Part shown: positions 12,235-22,749 of the stretch, in pieces
Numbering within the stretch: position 1 is the first letter of the stretch
How the letters are laid out: each line of letters opens with the position of its first letter
Source: a virus
Length of the DNA: 30,055 nt
IMG/VR virus record: IMGVR_UViG_3300032220_000468
Location: 1 to 30,055 of that record
Reading direction: 5' to 3' (one strand)
The notes under the pieces: model-generated
Told to the model about the DNA's origin: nothing
The model's database searches: none
Seen by the model: the letters and a program-made list of their open reading frames with translations, nothing else
Made by a program: the position numbers and the translations under genes

Positions 12235-13845
12235 ATGAGCGTAATAATAAATGTAGAACAATCACCTCTAACTATTACTCCAAGTAATGGTGAGCACATC
12301 TACACAATATCATCAACAGGATACACACTACAAAACTTCAAGTTCATCATAGACATCTATTTTAGACCTGATAGTATCAACTTTTCAGGCACCCCACAAC
12401 CAACAGCAAGATTAAAGGTTCGTCCTAATTCTTATGGTAAAGCAATCGTTGAGGTGATGGAGATTGTAAGAACATTCCTTAAAGCCAATCCTCGTTTCTC
12501 GGGGACAACATATCCGTATCTAAACTTTGTAGCACAGGAGAACTCAATTCTAACGATGAGTGATGCCACGAATACAAGAACCTTAAATGCGTTTAACATA
12601 TACGGGGGTAATAACTTGAGTGCTACTGTTCCTGTATTGTTCCACGCGGAGCAATATGTGGTAAAGGTGGGCTGTGAGTATGAGGACACAGCCCAAAACG
12701 CAATCATTACAGATATGGACTTGTTAGCGGAATACCAACCAGCCCCAATCAACATATTCCCTGGTGTGGATAATAAACTTATTCCATCACCTTACCTATC
12801 AGGAGCAACATTAGGTTCAGGTTATACACAATCACCTAACTTCTTCCAAGTAGATAATCAGTCGTGGTATTACTATGACTTGTTTAGATACATCTATCAA
12901 CAAGGAGAGGACACAACTTGTGGGCCTCGTGAGTTATTAAACGCTGCTGGTAGAGTGTATCAAACAATATCACAAGATGGTTTCGTATCACAGAAGGTAA
13001 GAAGAAGACAACACCATCCAGGTTGTCCTATTGTTATAACATTTTTGGACGGGGAAAACGACTATTTTAACAACCAAACTTCAAGGGTAGTGGTAAGAGG
13101 TGCTGATATTCAAGGAGAAAACTACACTTATTCAGCATATACCGCAAATGTATCAACAGGATTTACAAACAACTATGATATATGGAAGAACGCTGTGTTC
13201 TATATGCCGTATAACATTACCCAATCAGGAACAAATGTAATACCTCAAGATTGCCAGAAATTATGTTTCTATCTAACATCAGGTAGTGATATGAACTTCT
13301 CGGCAAGAACAAGTGAGATACTTGAGTTCTATATGGAAGACCCCGATTGTATAAACCAGCCAATACATCTGCTTTGGATGAATGGACGCGGTATGTGGGA
13401 CACTTACACATTCGGTAAGAAATCTACAAAGACATTCCAAGTAGATAGAAAAGAATACAGACAAGAGAGTTCATTAGACAAAGCATTTTATTCAAGGGGT
13501 TCATCACAAAGAGGTATAACAGTATTCGACCAAAACGCTACTTACATAACAGAATGTATGAGTGATTATATGACCCAAGCAGATACAGTTATTGTTGAGG
13601 AGATATTCAACTCACCTGAAGTGTATATCATAGAAGGTATAACAGACCCTGTAAATCCTTGTATAGAACACGGCATAAATGACTGCCAGAGTTGTTTAGG
13701 TGAGATAAGACAATACCAATACCTATTACCTGTTGTATTAGACAACAAAGAGTTAAAGAGATATCAAAGACAATATCAAAAGATATTCCAATACACATTT
13801 AGCTTGAAATATGCTGATGTTAAACGATACAGAACACAAGGATAA
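12235..13845 (+). CDS. Large tail/baseplate-like structural protein
   Basis: This 536-residue protein has no exact name from me. Its N-terminal third is beta-rich, resembling tail or baseplate jelly-roll modules (HIYTISSTGYTLQNFKFIID, then ARLKVRPNSYGKAIVEV). A central motif PIHLLWMNGRGMWDTYTFGK and DRKEYRQESS recalls a W-N/G-x-G-x-W-D-x-(F/Y)-x-F pattern I associate with tail proteins of Bacteroidota and crAss-like phages. Its C-terminus has a Cys-rich HGINDCQSCLGEIRQYQYLL segment. It lies between the neck genes and an even larger tail protein, and probably belongs to the distal tail or hub. Confidence 0.6.
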   Translation: MSVIINVEQSPLTITPSNGEHIYTISSTGYTLQNFKFIIDIYFRPDSINFSGTPQPTARLKVRPNSYGKAIVEVMEIVRTFLKANPRFSGTTYPYLNFVAQENSILTMSDATNTRTLNAFNIYGGNNLSATVPVLFHAEQYVVKVGCEYEDTAQNAIITDMDLLAEYQPAPINIFPGVDNKLIPSPYLSGATLGSGYTQSPNFFQVDNQSWYYYDLFRYIYQQGEDTTCGPRELLNAAGRVYQTISQDGFVSQKVRRRQHHPGCPIVITFLDGENDYFNNQTSRVVVRGADIQGENYTYSAYTANVSTGFTNNYDIWKNAVFYMPYNITQSGTNVIPQDCQKLCFYLTSGSDMNFSARTSEILEFYMEDPDCINQPIHLLWMNGRGMWDTYTFGKKSTKTFQVDRKEYRQESSLDKAFYSRGSSQRGITVFDQNATYITECMSDYMTQADTVIVEEIFNSPEVYIIEGITDPVNPCIEHGINDCQSCLGEIRQYQYLLPVVLDNKELKRYQRQYQKIFQYTFSLKYADVKRYRTQG

Positions 13846-13848
13846 TTT

Positions 13849-16800
13849 ATGGGATTACAAATACGAACTTATGTAAATGGCAACCAAGAGTTTATTGAAC
13901 TTTATGGTAATGAAGAAATTGATATGGAAGTATCCTTCGCAGAGATACAGGACATCACCAAAAAGAATAGTGCCTTTACCAAAGAGTTTAAGGTTCCTGG
14001 CTCAAAGAATAACAACCTTATATTCAATTACTTCTTTGACCTAAACCAAACATTTACAGATTGGAACCCCAAGAAGAAGTTTGAGGCAGACCTTATCTAT
14101 GATGGTTATGAGATTTATAACGGGTATGTAAGATTGAATAGTGTATCTATCAACAAAATAGAAAAGGTCTATTCTATAACCTTCTATTCAGCGGTGGGAG
14201 ACCTTGTAGCAAACATCGGTGATAAAGCATTATGTAATGTTGATACGAGTTCATTAAATCACTCACTTTACGAACCAAGTTTTGCCCAAAGTTTATTTTT
14301 TGACCCATCATTACATAACCCTATTGCTTACAATCTTGCTAATCCAACAACTCCTATAGAACTAAACCCAATCAATACAGGTAAGGTTCAGTATATTTTA
14401 GGACAAAGAGGTTATGATTATACTGGTTCTACTTTTCAAGACATTAGAGATATAAATGTAGCCAACACACCATTATTAGATTTCTCTGGTAATACACCAG
14501 GGTTTTTTGATTTTTCTGGAACCCCGCTCATATCATCGTATCTTATTCCTTCTATTAGGACAAGAACATTATATGAACTTATAGTCAATCAAGCAGGATA
14601 TTTTATTGAGAGTGATTTTTTTGATACTGACTACTTCGGTAGATATTACATACCTTTATCGTTTAATACGGAGCAACCATTTATGGCTCAAGCAGCCGCT
14701 TATAAATATAAGTGGGTAAATACATCGGGTGAGACAAACTCATATCCAAAACTCGTAGAAAACTTTACAGCAGCAACAACTGGTAATACAAATTGGTTTA
14801 AGACCGAAGTCATAGTTGAAGAAAACCTTGACTTTAACCCTCTTGAATATTCAACATATTCTGCTACAACTTTAACAGCGAATGAATTGACTTATATGTT
14901 TGCTCTACCACAGAGCAACGGGGAACCTTATACTTTTCAGGCAAAAATAAAAGCCACTTCTGCTGCTACTTTTGGAACATTTCCATTTGTGTATAGTGGT
15001 GGAACATTTCAATTATGGAAATATAAACAAAATACAATCCCATTAAAAGCTGAACTGATAGGCAGCGTAAATTACCCCGTCAATTTAGCAGCATCTGGTT
15101 TAACAGTCCAAACCACACTTACAGGAAAAACAACATCAGCAGGTTCATTATATGGGACAGATTTATATTTTTTATCATATACAAAAACACCTGGATTACC
15201 ATTTTATGTAGTGGAGGCATCATTTGAGATACTCTATTCTCCTGTGGTTTTACCATATACTATTGAACTCTATAAGGAGATGGCTTGCGACCAAAAACAA
15301 ATTGACTTTATTACAAACATCAATAAGACATTTAATCTTGTTGTTATAGAACATCCCACCAAAACAAAGACACTCATAATTGAACCTATGGTTGATTATA
15401 TCGGTAAAGGTGAATTACTTGATTGGACTAATAAAGTTGATTATGATGGAACACAAAACATTTACCCGACAACAAATCTTATCAGCGGAACAATCTTTGC
15501 TTCCAATAAAGCAGATAAAGATTACATCAACACAGAATATACAAAAAGAAGTAATAAGATATTCGGTCAAAACCAATTTGACCTCAACATAGATTACAAA
15601 AATCAAACAACAAATCTTACACAAACATTAGGACAGAATACGGATTATTACTTGAATGCTTCAGGTGATACAAACATCGCCTTACCTTGTTATTTTATCA
15701 CAAAGGAGAACAACAATAATGGTATATCTACCTTTGAGTATAGACCATTCCGTTCCATACCGAGACAGACATTTATGTCCGTATCAATACCAACAGGTAA
15801 TACTTTAACTGGCCCATTTTTCTACAGATACGCAGGGACAAACAATCCATTTACAGTTATTGGTTTAACTGCGATGGGGACATTCCCGAACTTTAATCGT
15901 AATACAACATATCCATTTGCTATTGATGATTTTTCACATTATACAATCTATGATAGTAGTAATGTTTTTACAAGTGATGAGATTGTTTATCCAACTTTAG
16001 AGAACCAATACGACAGATACTACAAAGATTATATTGATGATTTAACTGATGATGAGAACAAGATTTATCAGGTAAGTATGTATCTAACGCCTTGGGAAGT
16101 TGCTGGTCTTTACTTCAACGAAACCATAATGATAAAGAACACAAAGTTCAGGATAAATAAAATATCAGGACTATCACTTCTTACTCCTGGTATGTGTAAT
16201 GTTGAGTTGGTAAAACTTACAAGAGATTACACCCCAACTCCTGTATTATTCTATGATTTAATTAGTTGTGATGGCTCTTGTGATGTGATACATACGAATA
16301 CAGATTTAGTGTATCCATTATGGGCTTTTGAGGGTCAGTATGTAGATATTTACAAAGGCCCATTAAACGACCCACCTTATGAAGATATTGAGAGATATAA
16401 AGTTGTAAGAACAGAATACAACGAAGCTTACACATACGAAATACCTTACTTTGATATTTACAGAACTCAAACATTTAATTATTACATCTATTGGGATTAT
16501 GCTGTGTATAACTCTTGTTCTGCTACAACACCGACTTTTAGATTAGAACCATTTAAGGATGAAATAACAACAGCATTTACGGGGACTTGTGTTTCTATGA
16601 CTATTACAAATACAGGTGATACATCAAGCACATTCCAATTCCAATACTGCGATGGTATTGATGGTAGTTGGACGCTTGACCCATCAAGTGCTATAACCAT
16701 TTGTGGATTGTATGCGTCATTCCAAACAACAGGATTTACATATTGTATTAGTTCATTTACACCTTGTGTAAGTTGGACGCCTTTACCGACACCCACTCCT

Positions 16801-17112
16801 ACTAATACTCCAGGTCTCTCACCGAGCCCTACAAGAACACCCACTCAAACACCAGGATTATCACCCACACCTTCAATAACACCGAGCCCTACACCATCGG
16901 GTATTGATTGTAGGATAAACACGATACTCAATATTACCGAAACAGGTTATATCAAATACACCTTATGTAATGGAACACAACAATACGCATTTGTTTCAAC
17001 ATTAGGTTCTTACACGATTACCGCTTGTATTCAGGCGAGTAGTGTTCTACCTGGTTTTCCTTTTGCTGATGTTGCGGTATTTACCATAACCAGTAATGGA
17101 ACTTCTTGTTAA
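13849..17112 (+). CDS. Large tail hub / baseplate protein with C-terminal Thr-Pro tract
   Basis: This 1087-residue protein starts three bases after the previous gene. The start MGLQIRTYVNGNQEFIELYG followed by SAFTKEFKVPGSKNNNLIF and YDGYEIYNGYVRLNSVSINK matches the opening of large hub-like tail proteins in Bacteroidota phages, where K..FTK.. .PG.K.N is recurrent. The rest is long, beta-rich and Tyr/Asn/Thr-rich, as in phage baseplate or fibre-anchor proteins. Residues about 980-1019 form a Thr-Pro tract (PTPTPTNTPGLSPSPTRTPT type), followed by a 68-residue Cys-containing terminal domain. It is probably the central hub from which the next repeat-bearing proteins project. Confident as tail structural, less so as hub. 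Confidence 0.65.
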   Translation: MGLQIRTYVNGNQEFIELYGNEEIDMEVSFAEIQDITKKNSAFTKEFKVPGSKNNNLIFNYFFDLNQTFTDWNPKKKFEADLIYDGYEIYNGYVRLNSVSINKIEKVYSITFYSAVGDLVANIGDKALCNVDTSSLNHSLYEPSFAQSLFFDPSLHNPIAYNLANPTTPIELNPINTGKVQYILGQRGYDYTGSTFQDIRDINVANTPLLDFSGNTPGFFDFSGTPLISSYLIPSIRTRTLYELIVNQAGYFIESDFFDTDYFGRYYIPLSFNTEQPFMAQAAAYKYKWVNTSGETNSYPKLVENFTAATTGNTNWFKTEVIVEENLDFNPLEYSTYSATTLTANELTYMFALPQSNGEPYTFQAKIKATSAATFGTFPFVYSGGTFQLWKYKQNTIPLKAELIGSVNYPVNLAASGLTVQTTLTGKTTSAGSLYGTDLYFLSYTKTPGLPFYVVEASFEILYSPVVLPYTIELYKEMACDQKQIDFITNINKTFNLVVIEHPTKTKTLIIEPMVDYIGKGELLDWTNKVDYDGTQNIYPTTNLISGTIFASNKADKDYINTEYTKRSNKIFGQNQFDLNIDYKNQTTNLTQTLGQNTDYYLNASGDTNIALPCYFITKENNNNGISTFEYRPFRSIPRQTFMSVSIPTGNTLTGPFFYRYAGTNNPFTVIGLTAMGTFPNFNRNTTYPFAIDDFSHYTIYDSSNVFTSDEIVYPTLENQYDRYYKDYIDDLTDDENKIYQVSMYLTPWEVAGLYFNETIMIKNTKFRINKISGLSLLTPGMCNVELVKLTRDYTPTPVLFYDLISCDGSCDVIHTNTDLVYPLWAFEGQYVDIYKGPLNDPPYEDIERYKVVRTEYNEAYTYEIPYFDIYRTQTFNYYIYWDYAVYNSCSATTPTFRLEPFKDEITTAFTGTCVSMTITNTGDTSSTFQFQYCDGIDGSWTLDPSSAITICGLYASFQTTGFTYCISSFTPCVSWTPLPTPTPTNTPGLSPSPTRTPTQTPGLSPTPSITPSPTPSGIDCRINTILNITETGYIKYTLCNGTQQYAFVSTLGSYTITACIQASSVLPGFPFADVAVFTITSNGTSC

Positions 17113-17116
17113 AACC

Positions 17117-17133
17117 GATATTTATTAGTAATG
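17117..17133 (+). promoter_or_regulatory. GATATTTATTAGTA start-codon element
   Basis: GATATTTATTAGTAATG (17117-17133) runs into the ATG at 17131, identical to the copy before the portal gene. No TTG lies 19-20 bases before TATTTATT, so promoter function is uncertain. Confidence 0.48.
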
Positions 17134-17658
17134 GCATTTAGATACACTCCCACTCCCACTCCAAGTGTTAGTCCCACGATAAGTTTAACTCCTTCAATCA
17201 CACCGACGAACACACCGACTGGAACAGTATGTCCTGGTTTAACACCTACTATGACCCCAAGTCAAACTGCCACCCAAACAATCACACCTACTAACACATC
17301 AACTCAAATAACCCCAACACAAACAAGCACAAACACACCCACACCGACTATTGAAAGTGGTGTCTTATATGTTTATGCGAAGTTTAGAAATGCTGAAAAT
17401 GTTTTACAATATCAAATCAACTATGGTTCGTATAATGTTCTTGGAAATATTGATAGTTTAACTTGCCAGTATATTTATACAATCACAGGTTTATCGGTTG
17501 GTGATACTGTGTATTTCACGACTTATGGAGGATGTGTTTTAGCACTTGATACACCACCTGCTGATTGTCCTAACTCTGGATTTGCTTGCGACCAAACTTA
17601 TATTTGGACGGGTAATGATTATGTTTATATTACTGTTGATGGTAGTATATGTTGCTAA
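17131..17658 (+). CDS. Thr-Pro-repeat surface protein, 175 residues
   Basis: A short N-terminus (MAFRYTPTPTPSVSPTISLT) leads straight into a Thr-Pro tract (residues about 5-72). This is followed by a C-terminal domain of about 100 residues with a beta-sandwich-like pattern (GVLYVYAKFRNAENVLQYQI, IYTITGLSVGDTVYFTTYGG) and five Cys (at about 112, 136, 146, 150 and the final CC). The domain resembles fibronectin-type-III-like phage decoration modules. It has no signal peptide. Likely a tail- or capsid-bound adhesin or spacer, inferred from the shared tract and position between two tail genes. Confidence 0.62.
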   Translation: MAFRYTPTPTPSVSPTISLTPSITPTNTPTGTVCPGLTPTMTPSQTATQTITPTNTSTQITPTQTSTNTPTPTIESGVLYVYAKFRNAENVLQYQINYGSYNVLGNIDSLTCQYIYTITGLSVGDTVYFTTYGGCVLALDTPPADCPNSGFACDQTYIWTGNDYVYITVDGSICC

Positions 17659-17670
17659 AATAAAATTATA

Positions 17671-20139
17671 GTGATTAGATTTAGAATAACGCAAACTCCA
17701 AGTAATACGGCTACGAACACGCCAACCAATACAGCGTCTAATACCGAATGCCCTACCACTCCCACAACAACTCCAACTCCAAGCACAACTCCAATTTGTC
17801 TTCAAGGAACAGGTTTAACAGCATCATCAGTTGTTAAACTTGTAAGTTCTGGTTCAACTGCTTATATTGGAGCGTTTGGTGCTACTGAATATAACGGGAC
17901 ACCAATATCAAACTTCTTTAGTATCAATCAAAATGGTTCTTTATCATTATCAGCCGCTTCAGTCAATTCTCAAGTAAGCGAAATATTGCTACAAACGGAC
18001 GGAAAAACTATGATTGGAGGCTCATTTACTACTGTGGAGGGTGTTTCAAGAAATAGTATTGCCAGAATGAATGCTGATGGAACATTAGACACGACATTTA
18101 TTGTAGGAACAGGTTTTGGTGGAGTTGTTAGTTCAATTCAATCTATAGCCAAAAATAGTAGTGGTGATTATTTTGTGGGTGGTTTATTCTCATCATATAG
18201 TGGTGTTGCTCGTAATAATATCATCAAACTTAAATCAAATGGTTCCGTTGATAATACTTTTTCAGTTGGAGCAGGGGTAAATACTTTAGTCCAATCTATT
18301 TTAGTTCAACCTGACGATAAAGTTATTCTTGCTGGTTGGTTCGTATCATATAGTTCAACAACAGCGAATAGAATAGTTAGGTTAAATACTAATGGGACAA
18401 TAGACAATACATTTAATTCAGGAACTGGATTTAATAATGATGTGTGGGACGCAATAACACAACCTGACGGAAAAATAGTTTGTGTTGGTAGTTTTGGTTC
18501 ATATAACGGAACTTCTGTTGATAGAATGGTTAGGTTAAACTCGGGTGGAACAATAGATACAAGTTTTACAAGTTTAGGATTTAATAATTTAATTACAGAT
18601 GTCGCAATTGATGTTGATGGAAACTATATTGTTGCTGGTTATTTCACAACCTATAATGGAATAACTCAAAATAGAATAGTTAAATTAAATCCTGATGGAA
18701 CATTATTTGCTGGATGGAATAGTGGAAGTGGTATTCCAACACAAGCACAGAGAGCATTAGCAACTTTTCCTGATAAAAAAATTATTGTTGGTGGGCCTAG
18801 TAATCAAACATACAACGGATATATTGCGAGTGAATTATTCTTGTTAAACGAGTATGGAACATTCATAAATTGTAATGTAATTCCAATCACACCTACGAGA
18901 ACTCCCACCGCAACACCTACACCTGAACCAAGTGTTGAAATTACACCAACTAATACTGCCACACCTACTACCACCCCAACGCAAACTACAAGTTCTACTA
19001 TTGGAGCTACTCCAACTAACACACAGACAAGCACTCCTACGATTACACAAACACAAACTAATACAGAAACTCCTACTAATACACCAAGTATAACTGCGAC
19101 ACAAACACAAACAAACACACCCACTTCAACTTCTCCTGTAATCACACCAACTATTACAAGCACTCCTACAACCACTCCTACAAATACTTCTACACAAACA
19201 CAGACAAACACACCGACTTCAACCTCTCCTGTAATTACACCAACTAATACTGCGACTAATACAGAAACTCCTACTCCAAGTATTACCGCATCACAAACGC
19301 AAACACAGACCAATACAGGAACTCCTACTAACACACCAACACAGACGAATACAGACACTCCAACGAGCACGCCTACAAATACATCTACCCAAACAGGAAC
19401 TCCTGAAATTACCCCATCTATGACCCAAACAAACACATCTACAGCAACTCCAACAAGCACCTCAACTTGTAGCAATTACAATATTGAAGGCGCACCATCT
19501 ATTGATGCGGAGTGGATAGAATGTGATGGAACACCTAATTCAGGAACTATTACCACATCAATAGTTGTTTGTGCTCAAACAGGTAGTGTTTATCAAACAG
19601 GAGGAGCAGGAAATATAATACAACTTGGAGCTTGTTTTAGTATAACACCAACTCCAAGTATGACGCAAACAAGCACTCCACCAATAACACCAACAAACAC
19701 TCCTACTAATACCGCTACTATGACGAACACACCAACAAATACATCAACTAACACAAGCACTCCAACAAACACTCCTACTGGCACCCCACCAGTTGAAGAA
19801 TGTTCTTTTGTAGTTGTGAATACTCAACCATCATTAGATATTCCAATTTATGATGTTTATGTAAATGGGGTTCAAGTGGTTTATTCATCAGGTGGTAATT
19901 GGACTATAACTCCAAGTAATTCACCAGGAACATTTACAACATCTCAAACAGGAAATACTCAAACCGTAGCAGTTTATTACTCATCAAACATAGCAGGACA
20001 AAGAATAGAAATATTAGATTGTGATGAAATAACCCAATGCCAGAACATAAACCCTGGTGGAGGTATTGCGACCTTTACTAATGTTGTAATAAGATGTGGA
20101 TGTTATTGGAGTATAAATGGATATGATGGAACTTGTTAA
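17671..20139 (+). CDS. Delta-60-repeat beta-propeller adhesin with Thr-Pro linkers
   Basis: This 822-residue protein starts at GTG 17671. Order: short start; Thr-Pro tract (8-44); beta-propeller (about 48-405); long Thr-Pro tract (about 403-599); Cys domain [20 protein letters not shown] (599-660); second Thr-Pro tract (660-707); C-terminal domain [13 protein letters not shown]...[14 protein letters not shown] (708-822). The propeller has six to seven blades of the delta-60 pattern, such as [17 protein letters not shown] followed by [16 protein letters not shown] and [15 protein letters not shown]. That family is found in secreted bacterial and phage adhesins and is likely a receptor- or glycan-binding platform. 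The tracts probably hold the domains apart. The product is one of the most likely host-recognition proteins here. Confidence 0.78.
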   Translation: MIRFRITQTPSNTATNTPTNTASNTECPTTPTTTPTPSTTPICLQGTGLTASSVVKLVSSGSTAYIGAFGATEYNGTPISNFFSINQNGSLSLSAASVNSQVSEILLQTDGKTMIGGSFTTVEGVSRNSIARMNADGTLDTTFIVGTGFGGVVSSIQSIAKNSSGDYFVGGLFSSYSGVARNNIIKLKSNGSVDNTFSVGAGVNTLVQSILVQPDDKVILAGWFVSYSSTTANRIVRLNTNGTIDNTFNSGTGFNNDVWDAITQPDGKIVCVGSFGSYNGTSVDRMVRLNSGGTIDTSFTSLGFNNLITDVAIDVDGNYIVAGYFTTYNGITQNRIVKLNPDGTLFAGWNSGSGIPTQAQRALATFPDKKIIVGGPSNQTYNGYIASELFLLNEYGTFINCNVIPITPTRTPTATPTPEPSVEITPTNTATPTTTPTQTTSSTIGATPTNTQTSTPTITQTQTNTETPTNTPSITATQTQTNTPTSTSPVITPTITSTPTTTPTNTSTQTQTNTPTSTSPVITPTNTATNTETPTPSITASQTQTQTNTGTPTNTPTQTNTDTPTSTPTNTSTQTGTPEITPSMTQTNTSTATPTSTSTCSNYNIEGAPSIDAEWIECDGTPNSGTITTSIVVCAQTGSVYQTGGAGNIIQLGACFSITPTPSMTQTSTPPITPTNTPTNTATMTNTPTNTSTNTSTPTNTPTGTPPVEECSFVVVNTQPSLDIPIYDVYVNGVQVVYSSGGNWTITPSNSPGTFTTSQTGNTQTVAVYYSSNIAGQRIEILDCDEITQCQNINPGGGIATFTNVVIRCGCYWSINGYDGTC
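18880..19467 (+). repeat. Long Thr-Pro coding repeat tract
   Basis: About 590 bases encode a near-continuous run of Thr, Pro, Asn, Gln and Ser ([15 protein letters not shown]-type). Codons for the same residues vary (ACA, ACT, ACC, ACG; CCA, CCT, CCC), so the protein sequence, not the DNA, appears conserved. A 59-base unit recurs imperfectly at 19099-19157 and 19192-19250, encoding [14 protein letters not shown]. Its opposite strand reads as long Val/Gly open frames, which are shadows. Confidence 0.85.
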
Positions 20140-20193
20140 AGATGATTTAGAGACGAATTATGACCGCTTAAACTAAAAACGATATTTTATATT

Positions 20194-20370
20194 ATGACGA
20201 CAGAGAAGATTGAAATTACAGAAGATAATGACCTAATAGAACCTATTAGTGATTTAAGGTCAGCCTTGAACCGAGAAATGATTACTCGTGATAATTTCCA
20301 CAGGTTCTATAATCAATTAAAAAACTTACCAGAGTTTTTTGAGATTGCTAAAAAAAGAGTTAAAGAGTAA
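20194..20370 (+). CDS. Small acidic protein directly before the tape measure
   Basis: ATG 20194 to TAA 20368-20370 encodes 58 residues (MTTEKIEITEDNDLIEPISD start, then FHRFYNQLKNLPEFFEIAKK). Its stop overlaps the tape measure ATG by one base (TAATG), so translation is coupled. Its position and small, acidic, helical character are those of tail assembly chaperones, but the length is short, and another gene (10340) shows the frameshift that marks that family. Function unknown. Confidence 0.62.
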   Translation: MTTEKIEITEDNDLIEPISDLRSALNREMITRDNFHRFYNQLKNLPEFFEIAKKRVKE

Positions 20371-22715
20371 TGGCAAAGACACAAGAGATAGATGTAAAAA
20401 TCAAAGCGATACTTGACGCAGGCCCCACCATCGCTGGACTGAAGGAACTTAAAAAACTCCAAAGAGAAGTAGGTAGTGAAACTGCTAGTTTTAAGCAAGC
20501 GGAACAAGGGATACTTGATTTTAGTGATAGTATCAAAACCGCTAAAGGACAATCACAAGATTTAGTAGATAGTTTAGCTTCAACACCAGGCCCTATTGGA
20601 ATGTTGGCAAGAGGATACGACCAACTTACTTCTTCAACTAACAAATGGGGACTTGCTTGGAAGGCTACAGGTATTGGAATACTTGTTGCTTTAGTAGGTC
20701 AATTAGTTATGGCCTTCACATCTAATGAAAAGGCGATGAAGAAGTTGGAACCTGTTATGATTGCTTTTGAGCAGATATTAGGTGGTATATTCGCAGCACT
20801 TGAACCTGTATTTGATGTATTTGTAGATTTGGTAATGTGGGTTATGCCTGGTCTCCAAAAAGCAATAGGTGGATTATACACAGCATTTTTTACATTAGGT
20901 TCATTTCTTAAAAACTTTTTTTTAGTTCAGTTTAAGTTAGCTCAATCATTCGGTAAAGTATTAAAAGGTATATTCACACTTGATTTTGATACAATCAAAG
21001 AAGGTTTTACAGATGGTTTAGGTGCTCTAAAAGATGGTGTAAATAATGTTATAGATGATACTAAAAATGCTTGGGGTAGATATAATGATGGATTAGGTGA
21101 AACAACCAAAACTCAAAAGAAAAATCTTAAAGAACAGGGGGACGACCAAAAAAAGTTTTTAGACGAACAAAAGGCAAGATATGAGAGTGCTGAAAAAGCA
21201 AGACAAGCCGATTTAGATAAGGCTAAAGCCATAGCATTATCGGGAGCTAAAACAGAACAAGAGAAATTAGCGATAGAGAAAAAGTATGCTGAAGATACTT
21301 ACAACTCAAAGAAAAAATTATTAGAAGACCAACAAAAATTATATCCTAAAGGGTCAAAGGAATATAATGACTACATAACTCAACTTACAGCACTTGACGC
21401 TGACTACATCAATAAGAAGACAGAGTTTAGAAACAAAGACAAAGAACAAGAGAAGAAGGATTTTGATGAGAGTGTTAAAGCAGCACAAGACGCAAACAAA
21501 AGGAAGATTGATGACCTTACCGCAACATTCAACTTACAAAAAGAGAAGTATGGTGAGAACTCAAAAGAAGCAAGAGCAGCACAGGATGCGATATTCGCAG
21601 CACAGGCTCAAGGGTTAGAAAACGAGAAGAAACTTTATGAGGGTAAGAAGGAACTTACCAAAGAAGAAATCGCACGAGTTGAGGAAATCAAAGTTGCTCA
21701 ATCAAACCTTACCGCAATAGTCCAAACTGAAAACGAAAAAAGAATAAAGGCAGATATAGATGCTGCCATCAAAAAGAGTGAGCTTGAAAAATCCATAAGA
21801 GATAAAGGATTTGAGGATAGAATGAAAGCTGCAGAAGGTGATTTTGCAGAACAAGAAAGAATACTTACAGCAAAAAAAGAAGCTGATGCTAAATATTATG
21901 CAGAACAAGAATTATTATTAGCAAATAATATTGAAAAACTAGCAGAATTAAACGGTAAAAAAATTGCCGATGCTGCTAAACTTGTTGAAGATGAAAAAGC
22001 ATTAGAAGAAAAAAGATTAGCCTTTAAGTTAAATACCCTTGATAAGATTATAGCGGTTGCAGGTGCTGAAAGTGATGTTGGTAAAGCAGCTTTAGTTGCT
22101 AAACAACTTTTATTAGCCAAAGAGCTATTTTTAGAAGTCCAAAAAACAATTACTTTTTCAACACAGGCTGCTGCTCGTTCAGTTGTCGCTGTTGCTGAAG
22201 GAACTGCTCAAACAGCTAAAGTAGGATTTCCACAAAATATTCCATTATTGATTGGATATGCGGCGCAAGCTGTAGGTATTATTACAGCTATTATGTCCGC
22301 AGTAAAGGCAGCAAAAGGAAGTGCTCCTTCCGCAGATACTGGAACACAACAAAAAACATCAGGGACAGGAGTTCCAAAACCAAGAGGTATGGCAACAGGT
22401 GGTTTTGTATCAGGAATAGGAGGCCCTAAAAGTGATTTAATACCTGCTATGTTGAGTAATGGAGAGAGTGTAATAAACGCACAATCTACCTCTATGTTTA
22501 GACCATTACTATCATCAATCAACGAGATAGGTGGTGGTAGAAGATTTGCTGAAGGTGGATTATCTGTAGGTTCATTTAGTCAAAGCCAATCTTTATCACA
22601 ATTACAAATGATGATGAATACACAACAAACACCAATCAAAACTTATGTGGTTGCGAGTGAAATGTCTAACCAACAAATGATGGATAGAAATATTAAAACT
22701 CGTTCTACACTATAA
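20370..22715 (+). CDS. Tape measure protein
   Basis: This 781-residue protein sets tail length and fills the tail lumen before DNA ejection. Support: hydrophobic segments at about 97-116 (WKATGIGILVALVGQLVMAF region) and 138-175. A long charged coiled coil follows from about 230 to 600 with Lys/Glu/Gln repeats. A second hydrophobic run (LLIGYAAQAVGIITAIMSAV) precedes the C-terminal block GGFVSGIGGPKSDLIPAMLS followed by NGESVINAQ, a near-universal ending of phage tape measures. At roughly 0.15 nm per residue the tail would be near 115-120 nm, as inferred from length. Confidence 0.88.
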   Translation: MAKTQEIDVKIKAILDAGPTIAGLKELKKLQREVGSETASFKQAEQGILDFSDSIKTAKGQSQDLVDSLASTPGPIGMLARGYDQLTSSTNKWGLAWKATGIGILVALVGQLVMAFTSNEKAMKKLEPVMIAFEQILGGIFAALEPVFDVFVDLVMWVMPGLQKAIGGLYTAFFTLGSFLKNFFLVQFKLAQSFGKVLKGIFTLDFDTIKEGFTDGLGALKDGVNNVIDDTKNAWGRYNDGLGETTKTQKKNLKEQGDDQKKFLDEQKARYESAEKARQADLDKAKAIALSGAKTEQEKLAIEKKYAEDTYNSKKKLLEDQQKLYPKGSKEYNDYITQLTALDADYINKKTEFRNKDKEQEKKDFDESVKAAQDANKRKIDDLTATFNLQKEKYGENSKEARAAQDAIFAAQAQGLENEKKLYEGKKELTKEEIARVEEIKVAQSNLTAIVQTENEKRIKADIDAAIKKSELEKSIRDKGFEDRMKAAEGDFAEQERILTAKKEADAKYYAEQELLLANNIEKLAELNGKKIADAAKLVEDEKALEEKRLAFKLNTLDKIIAVAGAESDVGKAALVAKQLLLAKELFLEVQKTITFSTQAAARSVVAVAEGTAQTAKVGFPQNIPLLIGYAAQAVGIITAIMSAVKAAKGSAPSADTGTQQKTSGTGVPKPRGMATGGFVSGIGGPKSDLIPAMLSNGESVINAQSTSMFRPLLSSINEIGGGRRFAEGGLSVGSFSQSQSLSQLQMMMNTQQTPIKTYVVASEMSNQQMMDRNIKTRSTL

Positions 22716-22719
22716 AAGA

Positions 22720-22749
22720 TTGAACTTATTAAAAAAATTGATATTTATT
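22720..22749 (+). promoter_or_regulatory. Promoter for the head module, with GATATTTATTAGTA element
   Basis: TTG (22720-22722), exactly 19 bases, then TATTTATT (22742-22749), with the ATG at 22755. The -7 element is part of GATATTTATTAGTA (22740-22753). This copy of the start-codon element has the host-type TTG at the right spacing and is the best evidence that the element is a promoter. Transcription would start within a few bases of the ATG. Confidence 0.6.

Noticed and set aside
12432-12755. Reverse ORF in the gene at 12235
   Set aside because: It is shorter than, and fully inside, a long forward gene with good coding pattern; no own promoter or recognisable product.
18880-19467. Diversity-generating retroelement acting on the adhesin tracts
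   Set aside because: No reverse transcriptase gene or template/variable repeat pair with A-specific changes was seen. The variation between tracts is mostly synonymous.
18804-19475. Long reverse-strand open frame rich in Val and Gly (also at 27254-27502, 19593-19784, 29821-30030)
   Set aside because: These are the antisense of Thr-Pro coding tracts: complementing ACN/CCN codons gives GTN and GGN. They have no start signals, and their composition is fully explained by the forward genes.
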